Program-made: the position numbers and the translations under genes | Notes under the pieces: generated by a model | What the model was told of the DNA's origin: nothing | Database searches by the model: none | Seen by the model: only the letters and a program-made list of their open reading frames with translations | Shown: positions 12,401-24,182 of the stretch, one piece after another | Layout: each line of letters begins with the position of its first letter | Numbering within the stretch: position 1 is the stretch's first letter | Assembly: GCF_000512585.2 (NCBI RefSeq) | Contig: NC_089243.1 | Coordinates: 806,001 to 870,000 of the forward strand | Direction of reading: 5' to 3' | Source: Kwoniella bestiolae CBS 10118 | Taxonomy: Eukaryota; Basidiomycota; Tremellomycetes; Tremellales; Cryptococcaceae | Length of the DNA: 64,000 bases

Positions 12401-12923
12401 GATGTTCGTCATGGAGAGGTTGATCTTCTGTACCTTCATCTCCATTCAAGTCATTGATGAAAGGTTGTTCGTCCTGTTCTTCCACTGGCGTCATCTCCGT
12501 CTCAGGTGCTGGGGGACTTTCCAGCGGTCTAGGTAAGACTGTCCTAGAGTTCACCGAGGAAATATCAGGGAATGGCGATACGATGGGCTGACTCGTTTCG
12601 TCGTTGGAGGTAGAAGTGAATGGGATAGGTGGAGTTTCAATAGCAGGAGCAGGTTCAGCTTCGACAGGTTCCCCTTCTTCCTCAGGTTGAGCATGCACAT
12701 CTATAATCGGTTCGACGTTCTCCTCTTCCATCGCTACTTCGTATTCCTCATCATCTTGAAGTTCATCTCCCATCGTCTCATCACCATCTTCATCTTCCAT
12801 CATACCCTCTCCCTCTCCCACTGGATAGTCTTCTCCCTCTCCAACTGACTCAACGCCATACGCTCGATCGGGATCCTCATCCATCCTTTCATCGTCCGTT
12901 ATCCTATCGCCGTCGACTTCCAT
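9454..12923 (-). CDS. Acidic, mostly disordered 985-residue protein of unknown function
   Basis: Eight exons (11826-12923, 11262-11721, 11106-11198, 10850-11044, 10666-10788, 9942-10577, 9521-9864, 9454-9462) read through in phase to a TAG; the last exon is only 9 nt. Residues 1-285 are very acidic and low-complexity. A compact, probably folded region follows at about 290-420, from SLPPIILHLANDQARYL through ITFLELILLHHGCGLPEPV to EESRFITRFNAI. The rest is a Glu/Asp/Pro-rich tail including a run of seven Glu, ending near ESKRARAST, a possible nuclear signal. I do not recognise a named family. The folded segment looks like a conserved fungal domain, but that is impression rather than evidence. 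A nuclear or chromatin-associated role would fit the composition and is inference only. Confidence 0.85.
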
Positions 12924-13581
12924 TTTCTGATTGACTCTGATGCGTTTCTTACAGAACCTTGTTTGACTGGTCTATCTAATGCAGCTGTGACTGTATAAGT
13001 GCGCTGTTATGCTGTAAGGCTGCGAGTTATTGAAGTATATAACGCATATCGTTGTATGCTATGATTGTATAATGAGAAGTAAGAAAAGATCATCTGAATT
13101 TTGGGTTCCGGTATGGAAGAAGTGCGAAGCAAACCAAATGACCTCAACCGCATTTTACTTGTGCCCATCAGTGGCGAGTGGCACATTACTGGCACCTGTG
13201 ATTCTTGCTCTTCCTCCCCGACGACTCTAGGTCATCATAGCATATCTGTACCACGCTGTGCATCCGACCTGCATGCCATTCATCGTCCCACCGAGCTCTC
13301 GGACCACATGTATATCCTATGCGTGCTTAACGGTCTCTTGTTGTGGCATGCTCGTCAGCGAAGGCATCGCCTCACCTTCCTTTACTCTGAGTCCTCCCCC
13401 CACATGAGAAAGGAGATACGCTGTTGGAGAGCACTTGAGACAACGCTACTGTACTCCTGAGTAGCCATAACGCGTGACCAATTACAGACAACGAGTACTT
13501 TTACCTAGGCTGGTATCAAATTGACATATTCTTCTTACCTAGGTTAATATTAATTTGATCAACTGAAGAATAGACCACACA
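12924..13581. promoter_or_regulatory. Divergent promoter region
   Basis: 658 bp between the starts of the acidic-protein gene (minus) and the F-box-like gene (plus). It presumably carries both promoters. A repeated TTACCTAGG word occurs at about 13503 and 13537. Open frames inside are unsupported. Confidence 0.45.
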
Positions 13582-14880
13582 ATGCCCCCAGAGATAATAC
13601 CAGAAATCTACGTTCACCTATCCCATATCCTCCAGCATGAGAATAGTCTATCCACTTTAGCTTCTCTCGCTGCAACTTCTAGAGAGATGTACGATCTCCT
13701 GAACCCCATTCTGTACAAACATGTAACCCTCACTGAACATAATGCGAATGGGGTCTTCTGGGGTTTATTACCGCACGTTCCAGATAATGGTCAAACTGAG
13801 AACGTGGGTCAAGGAAAGACAATCTCAAGTGAGGTGAGAAGAGAATGGAGCTTGTGGCCTGATGTTGCCATCCCTGATGAGGATGAAGTAGCCTCAACCC
13901 ACAGCAAGAAGATGGGGGATGACAGTGAGTTTTGACAGTCGATCCGATATTCGCCGTCAAATGTAGAAAGTGATCAAGGTAGAGAGAACAACCTTCCTGA
14001 TCAACCAACGAAATGTTCACTGATACTACACTCATCCCCAGACCATATCTACCCCAACGCATCAACGAATCGCCGCAAGCTCCTCTCCCTACAACACATC
14101 GCCCACCTAACCCTCTCCTCCCTCCCCTCATTGCCAAATTCCACTCACCTGCACAACCTCTTTCCGACCACTGTTCCGGGAAAACTCAATAAGATCATAC
14201 CCAACATCAGTGTCCTTCATGTAACTTCCACATTCACATACGAGCTATCAGAATGGTTCAACAAACACACCACCACTCCACGCCGGGAAAACATAATCCG
14301 TCTTCCATTTCTGAACTTTATCTTGCTCTGTCTTTTAAACCCTCAAGAACAAATCATAATAGATTATCCCACCTACACTACCGCAATGAAAGAGCGTTTC
14401 ATCCAGACACGTTACGGAGAGGAATCAGTACTAAGACGTCTGGAGATAAGCCATGAGAACAGGAGGAGGAAATTGGAGCTTGAATGGGAGAGGTTTAAGA
14501 AACATAATGCCTCGTTGGGGATTATCCCATTACCTTGGTATTGGAGATCTACCAATATGGTTCTCAGGAATGTCAGGGGAAGCTCACTCCCCTCTGTTAG
14601 GTGTAGGGGGGTCGAGGTTTTCTTCGCGCGTGTTCAGCCCGAGGATGATCCTGATGACGAGCTGGAGGACGAAGAAGCGAATGTGGTGACTCTGGAACGG
14701 AGGATCGAACAGATCGTGGATTTATTACAACCCAAATCCCAACAATTGCAGGCTGCTGCTCGACAAGTGAAATCGTGGAGGTTCATTTACGCTGAAGTGG
14801 GTGATGGAAGGGAGGTTGAACAAGGGGTGAGGGATCGGTTGGATGGGATTGACAGTGGGAGGGTATCATTTCATTCATAA
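13582..14880 (+). CDS. F-box-like protein
   Basis: Two exons (13582-13924 and 14042-14880; 117-nt intron) give 393 residues. The N-terminus has the shape of a divergent fungal F-box: PEIIPEIYVHLSHIL, then LASLAATSREMYDLL and ILYKHVTL. An F-box would bind Skp1 in an SCF ubiquitin ligase. The remainder has no clear leucine-rich or WD repeats; residues about 300-320 are very acidic. The arrangement resembles the second F-box-like gene at 50550-51779, which also ends its box with ILYQHVRL. F-box assignment is from pattern only, and the target is unknown. Confidence 0.75.
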
Positions 14881-15326
14881 TGCGGTCTACTGTATCGCTC
14901 TTGTGAAATTACTGAGTCTATCGAGGGTGCGATCATCTATAGTACAACAGTCAATAGTCGATGACTAAGATGAGATATTTCATCAAGCATCCTCCGCATT
15001 GCAGTCAGCACACTGAGGTCGAATCTGAGCCGGACAATGGGTTGTCAGTCGAAGGATAATAAATAACGGACGAGATTGACCTGTGATTATGCGGGGACAT
15101 GGCAAATGCCGAATGTACATTGACATGATGTATTGTCATTATCGCTGAAGAAACATGTATTATCTGCATCGTTGAAAAGTCATAAGAGTAAAACGAAGAA
15201 TACGGAAATATGCTCTACCTTCCACCGTCCCACCCTGATGCCACCAAATTTCTCTACTTGACATTCCTACACACATCACTTCCTCCACAAATCAATCTAT
15301 ACCACCTACTCCTCCGCCCAGCCGGT
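14881..15326. other. 3' flanks of two converging genes
   Basis: Between the stop of the F-box-like gene and the stop of SAR1. No feature recognised beyond presumed 3' UTRs. Confidence 0.5.
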
Positions 15327-16666
15327 TTAGATCTATAAACCGATGTACATCAGTGCAAGCCTATGAGCTGAAAGAGGTTGATGGAGGTGCAAGACAATCA
15401 CTCACATATTGACTCAACCATCTGAAACCTTCACCGTAACCTTGTCGCATGACCACGGAACACATGAACACCTCGATAGGTCTGATATCTCTAAGAGGGA
15501 CTTTTCCCTGTAAGACGAAAGCGGTCAGCTAAAAGTGAACGTCCAATTTGCTTTAGGGATGGAAAGGAAAGACACCCACTTTACCAGTAGTTTGATAAAG
15601 ACCAAGTTGCATTCTCAGTTCTTCCTCCGACACAGCACCCATCGCGTCAATCTTGTTTCCGAGGATGAGGAATGGGACTTGGGCGAGTGATTCGATTGAC
15701 ACTGAAGACAAATAAAGGACTCGTTCAGTGACCACTATCCTTGACTCCTACCTTCTGTCCCCAGGACACGCCACCACACGAAGGGCAATGTGCATGAAAA
15801 CGAAATGGCCCAACTCACATAACGAATCCAATTCAGCTTTACTCTCCGCGAACCTCTCAGAGTCCGCACTATCGACCAAGAACACGATCCCATCGACTTC
15901 AGGGAAATAATCTCTCCATAATCGTCTGGCCTGCATGTGTCCTCCTAGATCGTATGTCGTGAATTTGACATTTCCAATTGCGAGTTCCTCGGAGGCTGTG
16001 AACGCAAAAAGACAGATTGATATCAGTCAATGATCATATACAGGCCAGAGAGAGGATTAGTCGGAAGCAGGAAAGGAAAAATGGTAGAAGTAGATCCAAC
16101 ATACTTGGGTGAAGAGTGGGTTGTAGGGTGGCGAGTCTGTCGTTCTTGAGCATGTGGAGGAGGGTCTGAAGACAGGTATTCCCAGTAAGCTATTAAGTGA
16201 TCCTCATACAGATCGAGACTGGAACAATGAAGCTTACAGTCTTTCCCGCGTTATCGAGACCAAGGAACAAGAGTTTAGCACCTGATCAAAGGAAGAATCA
16301 ATATTCTCGTCCAATTTCTTTCTCGATACTCAGCCCAGGCTCTATTTGACGTACTCTTGTTCATGAGACCTGATTCAAACATTGCTGTTAGCTGGTATCG
16401 CCAATCAACTTGGAAGGATGAGCTCACCTAAGGAAGAAAGTACATCCCAGAACCAGTTCTAGGAATCAAAGGAATGTTGTTAGTAGCTATTCACATGCGC
16501 ACACTTCGACCTCATTCTACGTCGTCGCTACTGCTTCTCCTCTATCCATGTCAATGTCATTTCGGACCGTCTCTCCACTACCACTACATATCTTCGGTTC
16601 CCTTATATTCCTTCTCTCTCACATCGACGTCGGACGCGTGTCAAACCCACTCACAAGGATGAACAT
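15327..16666 (-). CDS. SAR1: Small GTPase Sar1 (COPII coat assembly)
   Basis: Sar1 recruits Sec23/24 to the ER and drives budding of COPII vesicles. Nine exons (16655-16666, 16428-16458, 16355-16369, 16238-16281, 16105-16165, 15819-15995, 15580-15701, 15406-15507, 15327-15332) encode 189 residues, the normal length. All GTPase motifs are present: the P-loop GLDNAGKT (27-34), switch I TLHPTSEE, switch II DLGGH (70-74), NKID and the C-terminal [16 protein letters not shown]. The amphipathic N-terminus [16 protein letters not shown] is the membrane-inserting helix. The first exon is 12 nt, the third 15 nt, and the last 6 nt holds only the final Ile and the stop. It diverges from the LOG-family gene. 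Confidence 0.97.
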
Positions 16667-17298
16667 TTTGGGCTACGCTTATAAAGGAGATAAGGTATAT
16701 GAGGTATAGTAGGTCGATATGGCTCCAATGAATTATCTGTTGACAGCTTCTAGCCTGTTCGATAAATGGTATATAAGTTGAGGATGTCACTTTTCTGGTC
16801 TGTCTAGACTATCTAGAGATAGGAAGTGACAATCGTTCACACCGTTTACACCCTCTAATCACATATGATGACGATTCGATTCACCTCACACTCTCACAGT
16901 TGCACTCGCACTCACCACGCTCAACTGAAAGCTAGGAGCATGGAGCGGCATTATCCACCCAGTCCATCCCATACAAATGGTAAAATGCCGTGGGTGGCAC
17001 CCGTTGAGATGTGGGACTCCACACCTCCTGCTTCTTTCCGATCTATCCGGGGTTGGTCCACTGTCTAACACTCGAGTCAGTTGCGAACATGGTGAACCTC
17101 TGCTTCTTTCTTGCTTTGTCCCTCTCGTCATGGTGATACTTCTTGAGACTAAACACATACGCATGATACAGCATATATAAACTTGCTATATCCTCGCCAC
17201 TACCCCTCTCCTTCTCGATCTTATCTCCCTTCTCACCACTTTCGTCGCATCGATCTCTGTTGATCTGTAGCATTTCTCGATCATCAACCTCACACATC
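16667..17298. promoter_or_regulatory. Divergent promoter between SAR1 and the LOG-family gene
   Basis: 632 bp. A plus-strand TATATAAA at 17174-17181 lies about 120 bp before the LOG-family ATG and is a good core element. Another plus-strand TATATAA is near 16770. No gene supported inside. Confidence 0.45.
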
Positions 17299-18554
17299 AT
17301 GTCCGTCCCTTCACCTTTCCCTACTCAAGCTGAGCTCAAGAAGCCCGTCTGTGTCTTGTGAGTACCAGTCTTCAGCCATGCAGAGCCCGGTGTGACTTGA
17401 AGCTGATTCTTTCACAGCTGTGGCTCATCTCCTGGTAAACTCCCTCTATTCACGAATGCTTCCGTGGCCGTTGGTCAGGCATTGGCAAAGAATGGTATAC
17501 CACTAGTGTACGGAGGTGGAAGAAGAGGCATTATGGGTGCGTAAAGCCACATCCTGTGCCCCATCCTTCGTCCCTTCCTGTCCTCTAATAGCAATACCAG
17601 TCATTCGTTTCCCTGTCTATACTCACCTTCTCCGATCATCTATCTGAAAGACTCGAGCTCATTGGATGCTTTTACAGGCGTTGTATCCCAATCATGCCTC
17701 AAAGCCGGCGGCTACGTACACGGTATAGTCCCCGCAGCCCTTACCGAGCGAGCATCCGAACATACCCCTGCTCCTGGTACCCCTGCTCCATCGTCTTCAG
17801 GCAAAAGCAAAGAAGGTCAAGGCGAAGATGTTCTGTCCGAAGAACAGGGCGAGAAATTCACGACGGATGTAGTAGGAAGTATGCACGAGGTGAGCTGCCT
17901 CTTTGAAGTTCAATTTCCGGGCTGTCAACTCATTCACTTACTTTTGTGTCCATCGGAGTAGAGGAAGCTCAAGATGGCTAAGATCTCTCAAGGTGGATTT
18001 ATCGTCCTTCCCGGTGGATATGGGACTTTCGAGGAGGCATTGGAGATGATCACTTGGAATCAGCTGGGTATCCATAGATTGCCTATCTTGATTCTGAATA
18101 GTGAGTCGAATATCCCTTCGCCGTATATAGCCAATTAGGGGTACCGGCACCTGAGATTTCCTTGTCCCTTCAGCCTTTCTAGATCGGGAGTACAACTGAC
18201 CTTGGAATGATAGTTGGCAACTTCTATACCCACCTATACAACCAATTCCTCTCATCCGTCGAAGCGGGCTTCATCGCCCCCTCCAACCTATCTTTACTCA
18301 AGCTGGTCAACCTTGAAGGCGGTGAAGGTGCGAACGGCGACGAATCAAGAGCCGAAGAATGGGGTCAGGCAGCTATCAAAGCTCTGGACGAATGGGAGCT
18401 TGCTGTGAGTCAAGTTGATCTAATGGGCCTGTATAGTCGAAGGAAACTGATGAGTCGTGATATCACTTGATGCTTATAGGCAGAATCGGGGTACGGACTA
18501 GATTGGGAAGTGAAGGAGAAACGTGTGGGTGGATTGGATGCTGAATCCGTATGA
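17299..18554 (+). CDS. LOG-family protein (cytokinin riboside-monophosphate phosphoribohydrolase-like)
   Basis: LOG enzymes remove ribose-5-phosphate from nucleotide monophosphates; this subgroup is often mislabelled lysine decarboxylase. Six exons (17299-17357, 17418-17536, 17678-17889, 17962-18100, 18214-18404, 18480-18554) give 264 residues. Signature elements are VFCGSSPG (19-26), [10 protein letters not shown] (51-60), GSMHERK and the diagnostic PGGYGTFEE (147-155), which carries the catalytic Glu. A Pro/Ser/Gly/Glu-rich insertion separates the strand ending in ALTERAS from [13 protein letters not shown], and a second acidic insertion follows LVNLEGG; both make it longer than compact bacterial LOGs. 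The natural substrate in yeasts is unknown. The next gene starts only 115 bp downstream on the same strand. Confidence 0.93.
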
Positions 18555-18669
18555 ATCATTTCTTCTCTTTAATTAGCCATTTGTATTTCTTCACACATAG
18601 CATACATAGGTACAATGCATTGACCATCTGCATTTGTTTTTCTTCTGCCAGTCAGCGTCGACTTCGAAA

Positions 18670-19851
18670 ATGAGACCAGAAGCGATCTTCACCACCCTGC
18701 GCTATACCTCTCCCACTTCTACTCCGACTCTACCCGTCCAGAAGGAGTTACTGCCATTGTTGAACCTGCACTACGAAAGGTTGAGAGAAGCTTTCGATCA
18801 TTTCTCAAGAAAATTTGGGAATAACAGATGGGGAATTTGGCCAGGGGAGGAACGGATATGGGATGAATTGACGGAGAGTATCGAAAGTGCAGAGAGGAGC
18901 AAATCGGGGGATTACAGGGTGAATCATGATACCGTCGAACCTCTTTACATACTTTGGTGTTCCCGGGCGGACCTCGGCTGATATGGTTGATGGACCGATA
19001 GGTGAGAGTGGTCATTCATCCAGGTGGGAGGGTGGACGTACAATGTGTCTCTGCACCCAAGGATGCTGGTGGGTTATGGTCGTCTCGTCAGAACCTCTCT
19101 CCAAATAAACATGAACCATACGAGATTGACCCATCCTTCCACCGCTCATTTCGACACTGTTACTAATCTGACACAATTGGATTGCCATCAGGCCCATTCA
19201 CCTTCCTGCCATCGTTCACTCTGCCCAGCACCAGACGTCCAGTAATCCTCGATCCGGAAGATACACTGATCAATTCCCAATCCCAATCCGATCCATCCGA
19301 CGAAGTAGATCTGAGATTGTACAAGACATTAAATAGGGAAATGTACGATACAGCGTATGAACGAGGAGGCAGTGAGTCCTTTTTCATTCTCTTCTCACTC
19401 GGTGGAAATTCAACATGCAGAACTTTGGAACACAGAGCAAAGCACCTTGACTAATCAAAATTCCTCACAGGATTGGTCAACCCCTCCATCCACCCAGAAG
19501 TAATCCTCCACACCCCCACCCACCTCCTCGAAACAACCACCTCGAACCTTGCCATCCTCCTTTCCTCCCCAAACTCGCATCCCAACAAATGGATTACCCC
19601 CAAATTGAGCGGAGAAAGCCCGTTCCTCAATGGCGTGATGAGGCGGTATCTCTTACGCAAGGGGGTGATAGAAGAGGGGGAAGTGACGGTTGAGATGATC
19701 AGGCAGATTAGGAAGAACGGGGGGAGGATCATAGGGTTTAATGGGTTGAGGTGGGTTTGCATCTTTTACCTTTCGTTGATTCGGTTGAAGTGAGGTTGGC
19801 TGATATGCGAATTTGATCGGTAGAGGCGTGTGGGAAGGTGAATTGATATAA
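18670..19851 (+). CDS. Class IV aminotransferase-fold enzyme, aminodeoxychorismate lyase-like
   Basis: PLP enzyme of the aminodeoxychorismate lyase/branched-chain aminotransferase fold, probably releasing 4-aminobenzoate for folate synthesis (ABZ2-like). Five exons (18670-18918, 19002-19068, 19192-19371, 19471-19750, 19824-19851) give 267 residues. The Schiff-base lysine is in LYKTLNREMYDTA (K150), followed by the cofactor-binding ETTTSNLAIL and SGESPFLNGVMRRYLL, a typical C-terminal motif. The start MRPEAIFTTLRY is usual for the fungal subgroup, where the N-terminus opens directly on the first strand. It follows the LOG-family gene so closely that read-through or a shared promoter region is likely. 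Class certain; exact reaction inferred. Confidence 0.88.
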
Positions 19852-20380
19852 TCACTAGAAATGCGGGTCGTCTGGGAAGGAATATAGAATATAGAATTGT
19901 AGAAAGGTCAGACCACAAGCTGTAGATCTAGATCAACATGTACTTACTGTACGGTAGAATAGAAAAACTCTTCTCTACATTATCCATATCCAATCGACGG
20001 GACTGGTATGTTCACTTTTATATGTATAAATCATGATCCTGCATCACATAATGCGTGACAGAACCGATAAAACCATCAGTGAACCATGCATTGCATCTTA
20101 TTGTAGAATGAATTGGTATTAAAATAATTAAATTAATTACAACAAAGACCAAATATAATAAAAAAGGAATAGAATATCATTGTTAACCAAAAAGACATGC
20201 ACAAGATAAAAATCAAAGTACATAGTACAACAGATACCAAATACCAAATACCAAATACCAAAAACGAAAAGCATGAATGAAAATGATGATTTTTTGGAAT
20301 TATTATATAGTAATATCCATACCAAAACCACAACCGCTTTGTTCCCATCACCTCACCAACTTTAAGCCCACTTCCAATCC
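19852..20380. other. 3' flanks of two converging genes
   Basis: AT-rich 3' UTR sequence of the lyase-like and AreA_GATA genes, including a short tandem repeat. No gene. Confidence 0.5.
20235..20262. repeat. 7-bp tandem repeat (TACCAAA)x4
   Basis: Four perfect copies of taccaaa in the 3' flank of the AreA_GATA-type gene. A simple repeat; no function implied. Confidence 0.85.
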
Positions 20381-23300
20381 CTACCACCCATGCAACCTAT
20401 AACTCGTATCCGTGGTATCCCTCCTCCTAGCCAACTCCCTCCGTCTCTCCCGTTCCTTATGCAATCCATCTCCCTCGGTCGATCTGCGCATCATCGCTGG
20501 AGCTTCCATATTAGAGGGCGATTCACTTCGTTCGGAATCTATCAGATTCAAATTCGTCGTACTTGAATTTCTACTTATTCCTTGGCCGTGGACCTGGGGA
20601 AGCGGTTGGTTCTGGATTGGTGATTGAGGTAGGGGTTGCGCGATAGTGGCTCTAGTCAATGGTCTGAGGAAGCCTCCACCGAGGATATTAGGTGTAGTTC
20701 TTCGTCTGGTGCCGTCCAGCATTGGTGGTGGAGGGGGAGGCATCGAACCCTGTGGAGCAGAGGGCGGAGGAGGGAGAGTAGTGATCGCACCGGTATGTGA
20801 GGAGGGTTGAGAGGTATTGGGACTTGCTCTAGCGGGATGCGAGGAAGTTCGTTCCATCGTTTCTCCACCGCCACTTCGGGAATATTGAGTGAGATTCACT
20901 GCTGATCGATGCGTTGATAATTTGGAGGACGTGTGCGTTGATGGAGGTGGTCTGACCAAGCCTAATGCTCGGGGTCCACCACCTGATGATTTCTCTCGTT
21001 CCAGTACGACATCTATTAACAAGATTAAAAGTCAGATGAGATCCCCATTATACATTATACCGAGTAGCGGAACTCTTGACAAATGAGTTGGGCGAATACG
21101 ATAAGACTCAGTGGCCAACTCACTCCTTCTCAGAGATTCACTCATCTCAGCCATGATAATATTCCTTCTCCTCGTGGTGGGCGTCATAGGCTGGACATAG
21201 CCGTACTCATTAACCCTAGGTCCGGCAGGTAGAGCCTGAGTCGATTGTTGAGGTTGCGATTGAGCAGTTGGACTTATACTTGATACGGGAGGTTGACCCT
21301 GGGCCTGTTGGGTCTGCGATTTGGCATCTCGTTTAGCAGCGAGAGCAGCAAGTTTCTGTTTCGTCTGAGTGGTGTTGAGGTAATGGGCATCTGCGTCTGT
21401 CTCTTCATCGTCGGAGGATTCTAGTTCCACAGCTGCTTTTGCTTTCTGTTTGCCCAAGCGCATATATCAGTAAACTGCCACCATTCGTGATAAAATGTGG
21501 AAAGAAGAAGCAGAGGAGACAAGGCGCGCTCACTTCTTGACTACTCTTCTGAGTCTTCTTTTCCTTGTCCCTAGCAGCATCCAAAGCATGAGGAGGTATA
21601 GTAACGCTAACTCCAGTTTGCACAGGCATAGCAACCACCGATTTACTTCTCAACAATGCAGGTCCAGGTGCAGGCGAGGATGCCAGGGAAGGTAATTGGC
21701 AATGAGTGGGTGAGGGTCGAATGGAGTGGGCGTCGGCAGCGGTTTGCTATTGATAGACGAAAATACAAGTGAGCCAAAGTAAATATCTCCGCTAATTTCC
21801 AGCCTACAGGGATATAATGAGATGTGGGTAAAGCATAACTTACAAGGTTGACCATACTCGCCCCCCTTTGTAACGCAGAAGCCAACAATCCCTGATTCGC
21901 TCTACCACCGAATATCTGCTGCTTCGCAAACATCTCTCTCTGCCTCTGAGCTTCCAGCTGAGCTTCAATCTTCGCTCGCTCGGCGGCAGCTTTCTGTCGT
22001 TCCTTCTTTGACATCTTGGTAAGGGGCGTAGGCGCAGGAGGAGGAGGCGCGTCTCTGTCTTTTCCTTGGGTTTGTCCAGTAGATGACCTTCTATTGGTGG
22101 AAGTCGAGGTTAAGAGGGTCAAGAGATCGTTCGCTGGATGGTTTTGGTGATGATGATGAGGATGGTCATCTGATACTGTCCTACCGATCTTAGGTCTAGA
22201 TTTCGATGATGATCTCCTTCGGTTCAATGGTGGTTTCTGGACTTTATGTTCTTTCTCCTTCTCCTTTTCGGACAATTGGGTATTGTCCTGATGCTGATGC
22301 TGATGTTGGGTTTCTGTATCCGTCTTCGCCTTATCATCAACCTTTGGCGAATCCTCCTCATCACTCCAATTCTCATCCTCGTCATCCTCGCCCAAATCCT
22401 CTTCTTCATCTTCCCATCCGCTCTCCTCGTTATCCTTATTCTCATTCTCAGCAGCAGCGTTCATAGCGGAATGCTGCTCCGCCATCCGTCTCTTCTCTGC
22501 ATGGTATTTCCCCCTCATGGTGGATAACGATACGTGTCGTTTCTGATGTCCGTGTCCATGTCCATGGCCATGTCCGTGAGGATGAGTATTGTTGTTGTTC
22601 AGTTCCGGTAATTTGCCTTTGGAAGATGACGAGTCGCCTGAGCTCCTTCTTCGACCATGTTGAGGATTGGCTGATAATGTCGAGGGTACACTTGGTCCTG
22701 CGCCATTATTGCTATTGTTGTTTCTACCAAGAGTGGTCGGAGCGACGGGAGAAGTATGTGAAGGATGTGAGGAATCTGATCCACTACCTTTACCAGGAGA
22801 AGACTGAACAAAGAATTTGCTGTTTTTCTTCTTCGGGCTGTTCGTCTTTGAATTTCTTCGAGAGGGCGTACCGATAGGTGTGGAAGCTATCCTGACATAT
22901 TTCTGATGTTCCTTCTCTTTCTCTGGTGATGCAGCTTTCTCTTCACCTATCACATCCTCTTTCAAGGCAGGGGGAATAGCGTGTGTACCACTCAATAATC
23001 CAGAGGTAGACATTGATCCACCCAGACTACCCACCCTACTTGGAACAGGTGTAGGTTCTACCAATCTAATCTCGACGTTCGCGATGGGAGTATCAGGGAC
23101 AGATATCGTAGGTAGAGGAGGAGGCGGTAGGTGTTTCTTGGCATCTTCGATCCAATCTTTGAAGTTGTTCTCGTCTTTCTCCAACAACAGCTTTAAGGCT
23201 CCTCCGAATGATAATTTCTCGGCACTTTTCGTACGATGCAGGAAAGGGATGGGATGGGATTCAATGGGTGTATGTATGGATGCGGAAACTGATGACGCGG

Positions 23301-23741
23301 TGGTAGCTTGAGATGACATTGATAGTCTCCTTGTGGATTCTTGGATGTTGGCACTCCGCCTTGGTTGTCCCCAGTGTCTGTGCGAATTGACACACGTCAG
23401 CTGCTGATTCGGTCTCAGACATGTGACGGTAGAGAGAAAGAACAGAAAGGCTCACCTCCAAGCGAGGTTCTCTAATCGTTCGCCATCCTTGACCAAGTCA
23501 GCTGCTCTCGTGATAACTAGCGATGTGTGGAATTCAAGTCAGCTCGCCACTTTCTGTATTGCTCATAATGAAAAAAACACATACCATTCCAAATCTCCCC
23601 AGCATTATTATCATCCCCCGGTTCACCGACTGCCAACTCATCTCCAAGTGCCAAAGCGGGAGGAGCGAGCGATAAGAGGGGTATGGAAGGTTTGGTGGAT
23701 CGGATGGAAGTTCCAGAGGGGGAAGGTAATGGCGCGTCCAT
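20381..23741 (-). CDS. AreA_GATA (DUF1752)-domain regulator, 972 residues
   Basis: Six exons (23585-23741, 23456-23516, 21844-23377, 21534-21746, 21124-21445, 20381-21012), all in phase. The N-terminal motif RLENLAWRHWG (about 66-76) is the core of the fungal DUF1752 domain, named after the AreA nitrogen regulator and also found in Mks1-type proteins. A second family motif near the C-terminus, RRRNIIMAEMSESLRRN then VLERE, is split by an intron. Between them the protein is disordered, with a PPPPLP patch, a His-Gly alternating run near residues 325-340, a strongly acidic stretch, Gln/His-rich repeats and a Lys/Arg/Gln coiled segment; a polyproline PPPPPP patch lies in the last exon. There is no GATA zinc finger. 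Probably a nuclear or TOR-linked regulator; inference from family. Confidence 0.88.
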
Positions 23742-24164
23742 TTTGTGATTATTTGACAGACTCCACCAGTTATGTTATCGAATAGTGAAGGGGGGAGGGG
23801 TGTGTGTTAATGAATGAAGATTGATGGGTTGTGATATTTGTTACCTTGTTACAGTACAGTAAGAGACAAGACTACAAATGATGATAATAGAACATCATTG
23901 TAATCAGACTAAACCGGATAGATAACAGGTAAGAAGGAGAAGAAAGAGAGTGGGGGAAGAACAATCTAGATGATGGATGATGGATACCTGCGGCAGTCCC
24001 TCTTTAGACTGAACTTGATATAAGGATATTCCGATCAAATGAATTTTTATTGCTCTTCACACCTTTGATGGGGTTCTATTACTTCGAAAAGGTGGGAGGC
24101 GAGAGTGAATGAGGAAAGAGAGAGAGAAGGTGTCTTTTGTATTATAAGGGAATATATCGATTCA

Positions 24165-24182
24165 ATTCGTATTCGTATTCGT
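24165..24182. repeat. 6-bp tandem repeat (ATTCGT)x3
   Basis: Three perfect copies, then one imperfect copy, in the upstream region of the AreA_GATA-type gene. Confidence 0.8.
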
